From Sheuella sp. (GTDB lineage: Bacteria > Pseudomonadota > Gammaproteobacteria > Burkholderiales > Burkholderiaceae_B), in NCBI GenBank assembly GCA_030650995.1, contig JAUSCY010000065.1:1-58151 (forward strand): 58,151 nt of DNA, written 5' to 3'. This document shows, piece by piece, positions 17,918 through 28,000 of this stretch. The notes below the pieces were generated by a model, which was not told where the DNA came from, ran no database searches, and worked only from the letters and a program-made list of their open reading frames with translations. Within the stretch, counting starts at the first letter, position 1; the number at the start of each line of letters is the position of its first letter. Position numbers and translations under genes: made by a program.

Positions 17918-18705
17918 ACTATTGCCTCGGATACGGGGGCGGGCTCGTTCATGATCTGCACAAAAGCCTGTTCCAGACTGCCACCGCCGGTACGCGCCAG
18001 CAGGTTTTGAGTCGTGTCGAGCGCAACGATACTGCCGCGTTTGAGCATGGCGATCCGGCTGCACAGAGTTTCTGCTTCCTCGAGATAGTGCGTAGTCAGC
18101 AAAATCGTGTGCCCTGCCTGATTGAGGCGTGAAATGAACTCCCAGAGACTGCGGCGTAAATCCACATCGACACCGGCTGTCGGCTCGTCCAGCACAATCA
18201 CAGGTGGTCGATGAACCAGCGCTTGTGCCACAAGCACACGTCTTTTCATGCCACCAGACAACGCGCGCATATTTGCATCGGCTTTGTCTGTGAGCCCAAG
18301 ATTCGCGAGAATTTCGTCGATCCAGTCATCATTATTCCTGAAGCCGAAGTAGCCGGATTGAATTCTCAGTGTCTCCCGGACAGTAAAGAACGGGTCATAC
18401 ACCAGCTCCTGCGGCACCACGCCCAGTGAACGTCGTGCTTGCTGGTATTGAGTCACAACATCGAAACCACACACACTCGCGTGCCCTTTCGTTGCGCGTG
18501 AGAGGCCGGCCAGCACAGAAATCAAAGTTGTCTTACCAGCGCCATTCGGCCCGAGCAAAGCAAAAAACTCACCATGATCGATTGTGAGCGAGACATCATC
18601 AAGCGCCTGAAACCCTTCTCCTTGTGGAGCCTGGAACAGTGATTTCCATCCGTTCGTACGAGGCGGGTAAGTTTTCGAGATGTGTTCTATTGATACGGCT
18701 GACAT
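17914..18705 (-). CDS. ABC-2 type exporter, ATP-binding subunit (YadG-like)
   Basis: The 263-residue ATPase shows Walker A GPNGAGKTT, the Q-loop in VVPQELVYDPFFTVRE, signature LSGGMKRRV, Walker B VIVLDEPTAGVD and the H-loop TTHYLEE. It is coupled to the permease gene by a 4-base overlap. An insertion after the strand-1 region (RTNGWKSLFQAPQGEGF) is unusual in length for the family. The substrate cannot be read from sequence. Confidence 0.92.
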   Translation of the reverse strand: MSAVSIEHISKTYPPRTNGWKSLFQAPQGEGFQALDDVSLTIDHGEFFALLGPNGAGKTTLISVLAGLSRATKGHASVCGFDVVTQYQQARRSLGVVPQELVYDPFFTVRETLRIQSGYFGFRNNDDWIDEILANLGLTDKADANMRALSGGMKRRVLVAQALVHRPPVIVLDEPTAGVDVDLRRSLWEFISRLNQAGHTILLTTHYLEEAETLCSRIAMLKRGSIVALDTTQNLLARTGGGSLEQAFVQIMNEPAPVSEAIV

Positions 18706-18764
18706 GTATAGCGCAAGGCCTTGAGTATTGGAGGATTAGGGCTGCGATTGCACGCAGTCATCTT

Positions 18765-19400
18765 TTATTTATTTTTCTGATTCAAGGCGTCGATCAGCCC
18801 GTCAATACCATTTTGTCCGATTTGCTGTGAAAACTGATTCCGGTAGTTTTCAATGAGCCAGACATTCTCAACGTTGATGTCATAAATTTTCCAGCCTTGC
18901 GCTGTTTTTTCAAGACGGTAGTCGAGTTGCACAGGCTGACTGTTCGAGTGTTGAACGACCTGGGATTTCACAACGACATCCTTGGCATCTTCCTCACCAC
19001 GAAACGCGAGCGTTTTCATCGCTGTTGCATCATCGACACGCGTCAGTGCGCCACTGTATGTGCGGCCAAGCGTTGCCCGGAATGCTTTGACAAGCGCGGC
19101 CTGTTGTTCGGGTGTTGCCTGGCGCCAGTAGCGACCAGCGGAGAGCCGCGTTGTTTTTTCAAAATCTATATACGGAAGAATGACTTCGTCGACAATCTGG
19201 TTCACGCGAACAGTATCGCCAGCACGTACTTTGCTGTCTGCTTTAAGTACGCGCAAGGCCTGATCGGCAACTTGCTGCACGAAAACATTTGGTGCGGCAC
19301 TGGCATCCGGTTTGGTTTGTGCGTGTGCTGCTCCGAATAGTCCACATGCAGCAATGAGCAGAGTAAAGTATTTAAGAGATAAAAATCGTTTCATGATCAT
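18765..19400 (-). CDS. mlaC: Phospholipid transport periplasmic protein MlaC
   Basis: MlaC ferries phospholipids across the periplasm between MlaA in the outer membrane and MlaFED in the inner membrane. The 211-residue product begins with a signal peptide ending AAHAQ. The family blocks IVDEVILPYIDFEKTTRLSAGRYWRQATPEQQAALVKAFRATL and YRLEKTAQGWKIYDINVENVWLIENYRNQF are present. GGAAGG precedes the ATG. Only 59 bases separate its stop from the ABC exporter gene, leaving no room for the STAS-domain gene mlaB. Confidence 0.95.
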   Translation of the reverse strand: MIMKRFLSLKYFTLLIAACGLFGAAHAQTKPDASAAPNVFVQQVADQALRVLKADSKVRAGDTVRVNQIVDEVILPYIDFEKTTRLSAGRYWRQATPEQQAALVKAFRATLGRTYSGALTRVDDATAMKTLAFRGEEDAKDVVVKSQVVQHSNSQPVQLDYRLEKTAQGWKIYDINVENVWLIENYRNQFSQQIGQNGIDGLIDALNQKNK

Positions 19401-19411
19401 TTAAAGCCTTC

Positions 19412-20212
19412 CTAGTTCTTCGCAGGGATGCCCAGAGCTTTATCATCAGCCGGCACATCTTCGAAGTCTTCGTAATTGGGGAGCTTTTCAACCTCAGCGT
19501 TTGCACCACGTATTTGTGCCGCACGTCTTTTCAGGTACGCATCGCGGATAAAGCTATACGGATCCGGCGCGGTTCGGTCAACCATGTTGGTGATGTCAAG
19601 CAGCGCCTCACGACGCTGAACAACTTCAAAACCATAGATTGAATTACGCACATCCACGTTGTGCACAAACTGACCGTAGCCATACTGATTAAAGTAAACA
19701 TCGGGGATTTTTCCAGTCCCGTCTCTGAGTGTGGTGCCACCCAGAATGGGCAGGACCATATAGGGGCCTGAGCTCACCCCCCATACGCCGAGCGTGACGC
19801 CAAAGTCGTTCGGAATACGTTTGGCACCGTTCATGCTGGCCAGATCAAAGCAGCCACCAATCCCCATCGTTGAGTTCAACAGAAATCGCCCCATCGTGTT
19901 GAGTGCGTCTTCGTGACGGCCCTGCAATGAACTGTTGATAAAGGACCAGACCTCACCGAGGTTCAGAAAAATATTATTAATACACGAGCGAACTGGCTGG
20001 GGTGTGACGAAAGCATACGCTTCTGCTACGGGCTTTAACAACGCGCGATCGATTGCATCATTAAATTCATAGACAGAGCGATTGGACGCCTCCCAGGGAT
20101 CCGCCGGATTAGGAGGTCCCAGGGTTTTGGTGGCGCACCCCGCAAGGGAGATGACAGTAATAATGCTGACGAATGATTGGAGTATTCGCGGCTTGAATGT
20201 TAACGGTTTCAT
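19412..20212 (-). CDS. mlaA: Outer-membrane lipoprotein MlaA (VacJ)
   Basis: MlaA is the outer-membrane part of the lipid asymmetry system and removes misplaced phospholipids from the outer leaflet. The 266-residue product has a lipoprotein signal with lipobox LAGC. The family core follows: DPWEASNRSVYEFNDAIDRALLKPVAEAY, NLGEVWSFINSSLQG, RFLLNSTMGIGGCFDLA and DFGVTLGVWGV with GPYMVLPILGGTTLRDG. Unlike E. coli, where mlaA is unlinked, it sits inside the mla operon between mlaD and mlaC. The frame extends upstream, but MKPLTFKPRI is the sensible start. Confidence 0.95.
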   Translation of the reverse strand: MKPLTFKPRILQSFVSIITVISLAGCATKTLGPPNPADPWEASNRSVYEFNDAIDRALLKPVAEAYAFVTPQPVRSCINNIFLNLGEVWSFINSSLQGRHEDALNTMGRFLLNSTMGIGGCFDLASMNGAKRIPNDFGVTLGVWGVSSGPYMVLPILGGTTLRDGTGKIPDVYFNQYGYGQFVHNVDVRNSIYGFEVVQRREALLDITNMVDRTAPDPYSFIRDAYLKRRAAQIRGANAEVEKLPNYEDFEDVPADDKALGIPAKN

Positions 20213-20225
20213 TTTCTCAGTCCGG

Positions 20226-20804
20226 TCAGTCTTTTTGGGACTGCTCGGCAGTCGGCGCATTCGCAGAGACTTCAGGTCTTGGTTGTGTTTGTTCCTGCGG
20301 TGTATCAACTACGGCAGGGGCTTTAGCAGGTTCAGTTGCAGGCGTGCCTTGTTTCTCCGCTGTGCTGTAGAGGAATTTGCTGATTAATGTTTCAAGTACG
20401 ATCGCGCTCTGCGTCATGCTGATGACCTGACCGTTTTGAAGGTTTTTGTCTTCACCGCCAGGCTCAATCCCAATGTATTGCTCGCCAAGCAAACCAGAGG
20501 TCAGAATTTTGGCCGAAGAGTCAGTTGGAAACGCGAAGTCTTTTTCCATTTTCAATGTTACGACCGCCTGAAAGGTTTTGTCATCTAGTTTGATGTCTGA
20601 AACACGGCCAACTACGACACCAGCGCTTTTGACCGGCGCACGGACTTTCAGGCCGCCGATATTGTCAAATTTTGCGGACAGGTTGTAGGTCGAAGAAAAC
20701 GTAAAGGTGCTGAGGTTGCCCGCGCGCAGCGCGAGAAATGCCAGAGCGATGGCGCCTAGCAATACAAACAGACCCACCCACCAGTCGTTTTTTTCGTTGG
20801 ACAT
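20226..20804 (-). CDS. mlaD: MCE-domain lipid transport protein MlaD
   Basis: MlaD forms a hexameric MCE ring anchored to the inner membrane on the MlaFE transporter. The 192-residue protein has an N-terminal membrane helix (WWVGLFVLLGAIALAFLAL). The MCE domain spans residues about 38-120 (FDNIGGLKVRAPVKSAGVVVGRV, ILTSGLLGEQYIGIEPGG). A Pro/Ala/Glu-rich tail of about 45 residues extends beyond the domain. It sits between mlaE and mlaA. Confidence 0.95.
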   Translation of the reverse strand: MSNEKNDWWVGLFVLLGAIALAFLALRAGNLSTFTFSSTYNLSAKFDNIGGLKVRAPVKSAGVVVGRVSDIKLDDKTFQAVVTLKMEKDFAFPTDSSAKILTSGLLGEQYIGIEPGGEDKNLQNGQVISMTQSAIVLETLISKFLYSTAEKQGTPATEPAKAPAVVDTPQEQTQPRPEVSANAPTAEQSQKD

Positions 20805-20819
20805 TTTGTGGCTCCAGAA

Positions 20820-21608
20820 TCAGTTGCTGAACATTAAAGCAGTCAGCAGAAAATCAAGTCCCAGTACGGATAGCGAACCGGTGACAACAGTGCGGGTCGT
20901 CGCGCGCGCAACACCCTCGGGGGTTGGCTGCGCCTGCCATCCCTCGTATAGGGCGATCAGCGTCACGGCGATACCGAATACAAAACTTTTAATGACACCA
21001 TTAGCAACATCTTTCCAGACGTCGACGCCGGCTTGCATCTGGGACCAGAAGGCACCCGTGTCAATGCCGATCAGCAATACACCGACTGCCCAGCCCCCGA
21101 GGATGCCAACCATCGAGAATACTGCTGCCAGTACTGGCATGGCGATTACTCCGCCCCAGAATCGCGGAACAAGTACCCGGCGAATCGGATCAACGGCCAT
21201 GACCTCCATGGCGGCGAGTTGTTCACCGGCCTTCATCAGACCGATCTCTGCGGTCAGAGATGTGCCGGCACGTCCTGCAAACAGCAGGGCGGTTACAACC
21301 GGCCCGAGCTCACGGGTAAGCGAGAGTGCGACCAGCAAGCCAAGCGCTTCTTCGGAACCATATTTATTGAGGGTGTAATAGCCCTGCAAGCCAAGAACAA
21401 AACCAACAAACAGGCCAGACACCGCAATGATAAGCAGGGAGTAGTTGCCAATAAAGTGGACTTGTTGCGACACCAGTTGAGGACGTTTAAAAACAATGCT
21501 GCTGCGCGAGAGCAGCATAAAAAAGAAGCGGGCAAAAAATCCCAGTCCCGTCAGGCGCAGACGTGTTTGCTTACCGAGGGAGGTTAGTGCGAGGGAAATT
21601 CGATTCAT
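20820..21608 (-). CDS. mlaE: Phospholipid transport permease MlaE
   Basis: MlaE is the ABC permease at the base of the Mla complex. The 262-residue product shows [77 protein letters not shown] and [19 protein letters not shown], the family core. Its ATG at 21608 overlaps the mlaF stop as ATGA. In E. coli the complex also needs MlaB, which binds the ATPase; that gene is missing here. Confidence 0.96.
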   Translation of the reverse strand: MNRISLALTSLGKQTRLRLTGLGFFARFFFMLLSRSSIVFKRPQLVSQQVHFIGNYSLLIIAVSGLFVGFVLGLQGYYTLNKYGSEEALGLLVALSLTRELGPVVTALLFAGRAGTSLTAEIGLMKAGEQLAAMEVMAVDPIRRVLVPRFWGGVIAMPVLAAVFSMVGILGGWAVGVLLIGIDTGAFWSQMQAGVDVWKDVANGVIKSFVFGIAVTLIALYEGWQAQPTPEGVARATTRTVVTGSLSVLGLDFLLTALMFSN

Positions 21609-22438
21609 GACAGCTCTCTTTGCAACTTGAGCCATACCTGAAAAGCGGGTGTTTCCGGGTAGTCAAAGGCCACGGGACCATCTGCCTGACCCTGAAGGAA
21701 TTGCTGAACATAAGGGTCTGTGGATGTCCCGAGTGTCGCGGGCGAGCCGTGTGCTTTCATCACGCCCTGACCAACGAGATAGACCTGATCAGCGATGGCA
21801 AACGATTCAGCCACATCGTGAGTAATAACAACTGAGGCGCATCCTAGCCGGTCCGACAGGTGACGGATCAGGCGAGCCGTAATGCCCATGGAAATCGGGT
21901 CAAGTCCTGCAAAGGGCTCATCGTATAAAACCAGCTCTGGTTCGAGTACGACGGCACGAGCCAGCGCGACACGCCTGGCCATTCCACCAGATATCTGGGA
22001 GATTTTGAGATGCGCGGCAGCGCGCAGTCCAACAGCATTTAGTTTGTCCAGCACCCGTTCAAGCAATTTCGCTGGCCTCAAGTTGAGATGCTCACGTAGC
22101 GGGAAGGCAACGTTTTCAAATACATTGAGGTCAGTAAATAGCGCCCCTTGCTGAAATAGCACGCCCATACGCTGACGCATGGATTCGATCTGCGCGCGAT
22201 CCGCCGTAGCCAGATTTTGACCGAACACCTCAACCGTACCGGATTTAGCAACCAGTTGACCTGTTGCGGCACGAAGCAGTGTTGTTTTGCCTGAGCCAGA
22301 GCCACCCATCATCGCTACGACCTGACCTCGCGATACTTCAAGCGAGATATTGCGCAATACCGTGAATTCCCCATAGCCTAGCGTTACGTCATCAAGGCGT
22401 AAAACAGGATCACTGGGATACAAAGGTGGCGCGAGCAT
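21605..22438 (-). CDS. mlaF: Phospholipid transport ATPase MlaF
   Basis: MlaF is the ATPase of the Mla transporter. The 277-residue form from ATG 22438 has Walker [11 protein letters not shown]-loop [21 protein letters not shown], signature [14 protein letters not shown], Walker [14 protein letters not shown] and ITHDVAES. The C-terminal [15 protein letters not shown] is typical of MlaF. The start is uncertain: a GTG at 22501 is also in frame and neither has a strong ribosome binding site. A hairpin lies between the two candidate starts. Confidence 0.95.
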   Translation of the reverse strand: MLAPPLYPSDPVLRLDDVTLGYGEFTVLRNISLEVSRGQVVAMMGGSGSGKTTLLRAATGQLVAKSGTVEVFGQNLATADRAQIESMRQRMGVLFQQGALFTDLNVFENVAFPLREHLNLRPAKLLERVLDKLNAVGLRAAAHLKISQISGGMARRVALARAVVLEPELVLYDEPFAGLDPISMGITARLIRHLSDRLGCASVVITHDVAESFAIADQVYLVGQGVMKAHGSPATLGTSTDPYVQQFLQGQADGPVAFDYPETPAFQVWLKLQRELS

Positions 22439-22476
22439 GGAGGGCCAAAAAGGGTAAGCGGTGGGCCAAAGGGCAC

Positions 22477-22494
22477 GGGCGACCAAAGTCGCCC
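22477..22494. repeat. Perfect hairpin just upstream of mlaF
   Basis: GGGCGAC at 22477-22483 and GTCGCCC at 22488-22494 form a 7-bp stem with a CAAA loop. It lies in the 130-base gap between the Bug gene and mlaF and has no T-run, so it may be a weak attenuator or an mRNA end. A second inverted repeat (GTTTTGCC at 22525-22532, GGCAAAAC at 22544-22551) lies closer to the Bug stop. Confidence 0.4.
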
Positions 22495-22568
22495 AAGGCA
22501 CTCATTGTATCCCGTCTCCTAAGGGTTTTGCCTGATAAGTCACGGCAAAACGGGTTCGGCAAGAATAT

Positions 22569-23558
22569 TTACTCGGCCTTGATTCCCGCTGTCGTAATGA
22601 CTTTTGCCCATTTTTCACGTTCGACTCCGATAAATCTGGCGAAATCATCAGCAGAGCCACCTCTGGGCTGACTTCCCGTATCCGCAATGGCTTTCAGTAC
22701 ATCGGGATCCTGAAGGATTTCATTCAGTACTTTATTCAGCTTTTCAATGATTGCGGGAGGAATCCCTGCAGGGCCGATAATGCCTTGCCAGTTATAGGAT
22801 TCGAAGTCTGCTACGCCGGACTCGGCCATGGTGGGCACGTCAGGCAGGATAGCCAGACGGGTTTTGGACGTGACAGCGAGAGGGCGAATTTTGCCCGCCT
22901 GAATCGAGGGCAGTGCTGAGTTACCCATTTCGAACATCATGCTCAGATGCCCGGCCATCAGGTCTGTTGCAGCAGGAGAGCCGCCTTTGTAAGGAACATG
23001 CGTGATATCCAGACCAGCAATTTCACGGAACATTTCCCCGGAAAGGTGATGCGCACCGCCTACACCGGAGGAACCAAAAGTCAGTGTTCCAGGCGCATTT
23101 TTCGCCATGGCAATGAGTTCGGCCAGATTTTTAACCGGCAGACTATTTGCAACGCTGAGTACCAGTGGACTGCTTTCGATCAAAATAATCGGGGCGATAT
23201 CCTTGACAGGATCGTAAGGCATTTTTTTCATCAGTGACGGGTTCACCGCCAGTGGCGCCATATTGCCAGAACCAATCGTATAGCCGTCAGGCGCCGCTTT
23301 GGCGATGACACTCGTACCAATCACGCCGCCTGCACCACCCTTGTTTTCAACGACAACGGGTTGCCCTAGTTTCTCGGTCAGTTTGCGTGCAAGCAGACGC
23401 ATTCTTGTGTCTGCCGAACCACCGGCAGCATAAGTGGCGATCAAGGTAATACTTTTGGTTGGCCACTCGGGCGCAGGTTGCGCTGAAACCTGGGTCAAGG
23501 GGAGTGCCGCAATGAGGGCGAGCAAGCTGATTTTTAACAGTTGATTAAAACCTTTCAT
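22569..23558 (-). CDS. Bug-family (TctC-type) periplasmic binding protein
   Basis: The 329-residue protein has a signal peptide ending VSAQPAPEWP. The Bug/TctC fold follows with the usual markers WPTKSITLIATYAAGGSADTRMRLLA, VVVENKGGAGGVIGT and YDPVKDIAPI. Such proteins bind carboxylates or similar small ligands for tripartite transporters. No TctA/TctB membrane genes are nearby, so it is an orphan receptor, as often in Bordetella relatives. It starts at ATG 23558 with GGAG 8 bases upstream and closely follows gltD. Confidence 0.92.
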   Translation of the reverse strand: MKGFNQLLKISLLALIAALPLTQVSAQPAPEWPTKSITLIATYAAGGSADTRMRLLARKLTEKLGQPVVVENKGGAGGVIGTSVIAKAAPDGYTIGSGNMAPLAVNPSLMKKMPYDPVKDIAPIILIESSPLVLSVANSLPVKNLAELIAMAKNAPGTLTFGSSGVGGAHHLSGEMFREIAGLDITHVPYKGGSPAATDLMAGHLSMMFEMGNSALPSIQAGKIRPLAVTSKTRLAILPDVPTMAESGVADFESYNWQGIIGPAGIPPAIIEKLNKVLNEILQDPDVLKAIADTGSQPRGGSADDFARFIGVEREKWAKVITTAGIKAE

Positions 23559-23608
23559 GCGGCACTCTCCAAGGTGCGCGTGGATTAAACGCACACAAAA
23601 CACATAGA

Positions 23609-25075
23609 TTAACGCGGCAATACCGAGGAGCCCATCAGGAACTCATCGACTGAGCGGGCGCACTGGCGTCCCTCACGTATAGCCCAGACCACCAGAGATT
23701 GACCGCGTCTCATATCGCCTGCAGCAAATACTTTGCTGACATTGGTCTTGTAGTCCTCTGTGTTTGCACGAACATTGCCACGCGGGTCCTGTTCGACCTC
23801 AAAGGCCTTGAGGACGAGGTTGACCGGAGCTACAAAGCCCATTGCCAGCAGGATCAAGTCTGCTTTGATATCAAACTGTGATCCTTTGACTTCCTGCATT
23901 TTCATCTGACCAGTCGCCTCGTCTTTAACCCACTCTACTTTGGCTGCGACGAGTTTTTCAACTTTGCCGTTTTTGCCTTCGATGGATTTTGTGGTGATCG
24001 CCCAGTCACGCTCCGCGCCTTCTTCATGCGAGGATGATGTACGAAGCTTGGCGGGCCAGTACGGCCAGGTCATTGCTTTGTTTTCGCTTTCAGGAGGACG
24101 TGGCATCAGTTCGATCTGCGTCACTGATGTTGCGCCATGACGGTTGCTGGTACCAACACAATCTGAACCTGTATCGCCACCACCAATCACAACAACGTGC
24201 TTGCCTTTAGCCAGCACCTGTTCAGAAAGCTTATCTCCCGCCACGACTTTATTCTGTGGGCGCAGGAAATCCATGGCGTACATGACTCCCTCGAGTTCCC
24301 GGCCGGATACAGGCAGGTCACGTGGGGTTTCGCAGCCGCCAGTCAATACGACTGCGTCAAACTCTTTCTGTAACGCTGTGGGTGTTTTGACAGTCAGTCC
24401 TGCCGCCGCTTCATCGGTTGCCGCACCGATGTAGTGTGAGGTTTTGAATGTCACGCCTTCAGCTTGCATTTGTTTAATGCGCGCATCGATCAGTTGTTTT
24501 TCAAGCTTGAAATCAGGGATGCCATAACGCAGCAAACCACCAGCACGATCATTTTTCTCAAAGACCGTCACGTCATGGCCGACGCGACCGAGTTGTTGTG
24601 CACAGGCCAGTCCAGCAGGACCCGAACCCACAACGGCAATTTTCTTGCCAGTTTTGGTCGACGAGGGTTGAGGGATGACCCAGCCTTCAGACCAGCCCTT
24701 GTCGATAATCGCGTGTTCAATCGATTTAATACCGACGGCATCATCATTGATATTGAGTGTGCAGGCAGCTTCGCAAGGTGCGGGGCAGATACGGCCAGTA
24801 AACTCTGGAAAGTTGTTGGTTGAATGCAGCACATCCAGCGCACCGCGCCAGTTCTGGCGATAAACCAGATCGTTCCAGTCAGGAATGACGTTATTAACAG
24901 GGCATCCAGTATTGCAGAATGGAATACCGCAGTCCATGCAGCGGGCGGCTTGTTTGCCGGCCTGCTCGTCGCTCAGATGCAGAACAAATTCACGCCAGTG
25001 TTTCAGGCGGCTCGCAGGAGCCTCGGAGCCTTCTTGCAGACGTTCGAGTTCGAGAAAACCAGTAATTTTTCCCAT
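23609..25075 (-). CDS. gltD: Glutamate synthase (NADPH), small subunit
   Basis: GltD oxidises NADPH and passes electrons through FAD and Fe-S clusters to GltB. The 488-residue product has N-terminal Cys-rich clusters ([20 protein letters not shown] and [15 protein letters not shown]), an FAD-binding [24 protein letters not shown] and an NADPH-binding [15 protein letters not shown]. The C-terminal [23 protein letters not shown] closes the FAD site. It starts behind AAGGAA, 9 bases after gltB. Confidence 0.97.
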   Translation of the reverse strand: MGKITGFLELERLQEGSEAPASRLKHWREFVLHLSDEQAGKQAARCMDCGIPFCNTGCPVNNVIPDWNDLVYRQNWRGALDVLHSTNNFPEFTGRICPAPCEAACTLNINDDAVGIKSIEHAIIDKGWSEGWVIPQPSSTKTGKKIAVVGSGPAGLACAQQLGRVGHDVTVFEKNDRAGGLLRYGIPDFKLEKQLIDARIKQMQAEGVTFKTSHYIGAATDEAAAGLTVKTPTALQKEFDAVVLTGGCETPRDLPVSGRELEGVMYAMDFLRPQNKVVAGDKLSEQVLAKGKHVVVIGGGDTGSDCVGTSNRHGATSVTQIELMPRPPESENKAMTWPYWPAKLRTSSSHEEGAERDWAITTKSIEGKNGKVEKLVAAKVEWVKDEATGQMKMQEVKGSQFDIKADLILLAMGFVAPVNLVLKAFEVEQDPRGNVRANTEDYKTNVSKVFAAGDMRRGQSLVVWAIREGRQCARSVDEFLMGSSVLPR

Positions 25076-25084
25076 GATGATTCC

Positions 25085-28000
25085 TTAAGCAGCTTTAGGC
25101 TGTGGGTTGGCGGCGCGCCACATCTCGCCGAGTGCGCGCTTGTAGTCGACAGGCATGACTTTGACAAATTTACTGCGGGCACGATCCCAGTCACTGACCA
25201 TGTCGCGCGCGCAGAAGCTGCCTGTGTAACGGAAGTGATTTTCAACCAGTCTACGTAAGATGGCTTCGTCGGTTTCACGTTCTGCGCCACGGATCATGCT
25301 GTGCCAGACATCGATGCCTTGCTCTTTTGTTTGCTCGGCAGAGGACAGAACAGGTTCGATTTCGACCATGGTCATGTTGCAGAGCTCGCGGAATTTGCCT
25401 TCAGGATCCCAGACGTAAGATACGCCCCCCGACATACCTGCGGCAAAGTTACGGCCGGTCTGGCCAAGCACAACAACGGTGCCTCCGGTCATGTACTCAC
25501 AACCATGATCGCCCGTACCTTCGACAACTGTCGCTGCGCCGGAATTGCGGACGGCGAAACGTTCTCCCGCCACACCATTGAAGTAAGCTTCGCCGGCAGT
25601 CGCACCGTAAAGAACGGTATTGCCAACGATGATGTGATCAGGACCAAAACCACGGAAATCGTTTGGTGAGCGGACAATGATGCGACCACCCGACAAGCCT
25701 TTACCAACATAGTCGTTGCCTTCACCAACCAGATCCAGCGTAATGCCGTGAACCAGGAATGCGCCAAAGCTTTGACCAGCTGTTCCGTTGCACTGAATAT
25801 GGATGGTGTCGTCAGGCAGACCTTCGTCTCCGTATTTGGACGCGACACGGCCAGACAGCATTGCTCCAATGGTGCGGTTACGGTTGCGTACGGGTGTGAT
25901 GAAAGATACTTTTTCACCACGCTCGATTGCTGGCAGACTGCGTTCAATCAACTTATGATCGAGGGCTGCCTCAAGACCGTGGTCTTGCGTTTCAATCTGA
26001 CGACGTGAACCTTCGATCAGGGGCTGATAGAAAACTCGACTGAAATCCAGTCCTTCTGCTTTCCAGTGTTCGATACCAGCACGCGTATCCACCAGATCAA
26101 CGCGACCCACCAGCTCATCAAACGTGCGTATACCAAGTTGGGCCATAATTTCGCGGACTTCTTCTGCAACGAAGAAGAAGTAGTTCACAACATATTCTGG
26201 TTTGCCCTGGAATTTTTGACGTAAAACCGGATCTTGCGTGGCCACGCCAACCGGGCAAGTGTTCAGATGGCATTTGCGCATCATGATGCAGCCTTCCACC
26301 ACGAGCGGAGCGGTCGCGAAGCCAAACTCATCTGCACCGAGCAGTGCACCAATCACGACATCGCGACCAGTTTTCATCTGACCATCAGCCTGAACACGGA
26401 TACGGCTGCGTAACTGGTTCAGTACCAGCGTCTGCTGAGTCTCAGCCAGACCCAGCTCCCAGGGCGTGCCGGCGTGCTTGATCGAAGAGATCGGTGAGGC
26501 GCCCGTGCCGCCGTCATGACCGGAGATCGTGACATGATCGGCCTTTGCTTTTGCAACGCCTGCGGCAACTGTACCGACACCCAGCTCAGAGACGAGTTTG
26601 ACGGAGATTGAGGCGCGATCATTGACGTTCTTCAGATCATGGATCAGCTGTGCCAAATCTTCGATCGAGTAAATGTCATGGTGTGGTGGCGGTGAAATCA
26701 GGCCGACTCCAGGAACCGAACAACGCAGCTTGGCAATGTAGTCCGAGACCTTGTGGCCTGGCAGCTGACCGCCTTCACCAGGCTTGGCGCCCTGAGCCAT
26801 TTTGATCTGTATCTGATCAGCGCTTGAGAGGTATTCGGCGCTGACGCCGAACCGACCCGAAGCAACCTGTTTGATTTTCGAGCGCATGGAGTCGCCTGCT
26901 TGCAGAGGGACGTCTGCAGCGATACGGTCCGCACCAAGTTCGCTGGCCAGCGTGGCGCCTGCTTTGATGCCACTCTTGCCTGTGCGTAACTCATTGCGGT
27001 AACGCAGCTCGTCCTCACCACCTTCGCCGGTGTTTGACTTGCCGCCGATACGGTTCATTGCGACAGCCAGTACTGAATGGGCTTCGGTCGAGATCGAACC
27101 AAGCGACATCGCACCCGTTGCAAATCTTTTGACGATTTCTTTTGCTGATTCCACTTCGTCCAGCGCAATGGCACGCGCAGGATCGAGCTTGAATTCAAAC
27201 AATCCGCGTAGCGTCAGATGACGTTTGCTTTGATCGTTAATCAGCTGGGCGTATTCTTTATACGTGCGGTAGTTGTTGGCACGCGTTGCGTGTTGCAACT
27301 TCGCGATCGAGTCAGGTGTCCACATATGTTCTTCACCACGAACGCGGTACGCGTACTCGCCACCCGTCTCCAGCGCATTGGCCAGAACAGGGTCTGTACT
27401 GAATGCCGCACGATGTGTGCGCAATGCTTCCTCTGCGACTTCGAAAATGCCAATGCCTTCGATCGTGCTGGAAGTACCCGAAAAATACTTGTTGACCAGT
27501 ACCGCGCGTAAACCGACCGCTTCAAAAATCTGGGCGCCGCAATAAGACATGTAGGTCGAAATGCCCATTTTGGACATCACTTTATTCAGACCCTTGCCAA
27601 TTGCCTTGATGTAATTTTTGACAGCTTTTTCCGAATGCTCGGACATCGCAGCCAGACTCTCGATTGCAAGGAAAGGATGGATGGCTTCTGCACCATAACC
27701 GCCGAGCAAGGCGAAGTGATGGACTTCACGAGCGGAACCGGTTTCTACGACTAGGCCGGTGTTGGTGCGAAGACCTTCGCGGATCAGGTGCTGGTGAACC
27801 GCTGAGGTGGCGAGTAACGCCGGGATGGCCACTTGCGAACCATCCACATGACGATCGCTCAGGATCAGTACGTTAAAGCCACTATTGACCGCATCGACGG
27901 CGTTTGCACAGAGCGCTGCCAAACGGGCTTCAATGCCATCTGGCCCCCAGGCTGCAGGGTATGTGATGTCGAGCTCAAAGCTGCGAAACTTATCGCCCGT

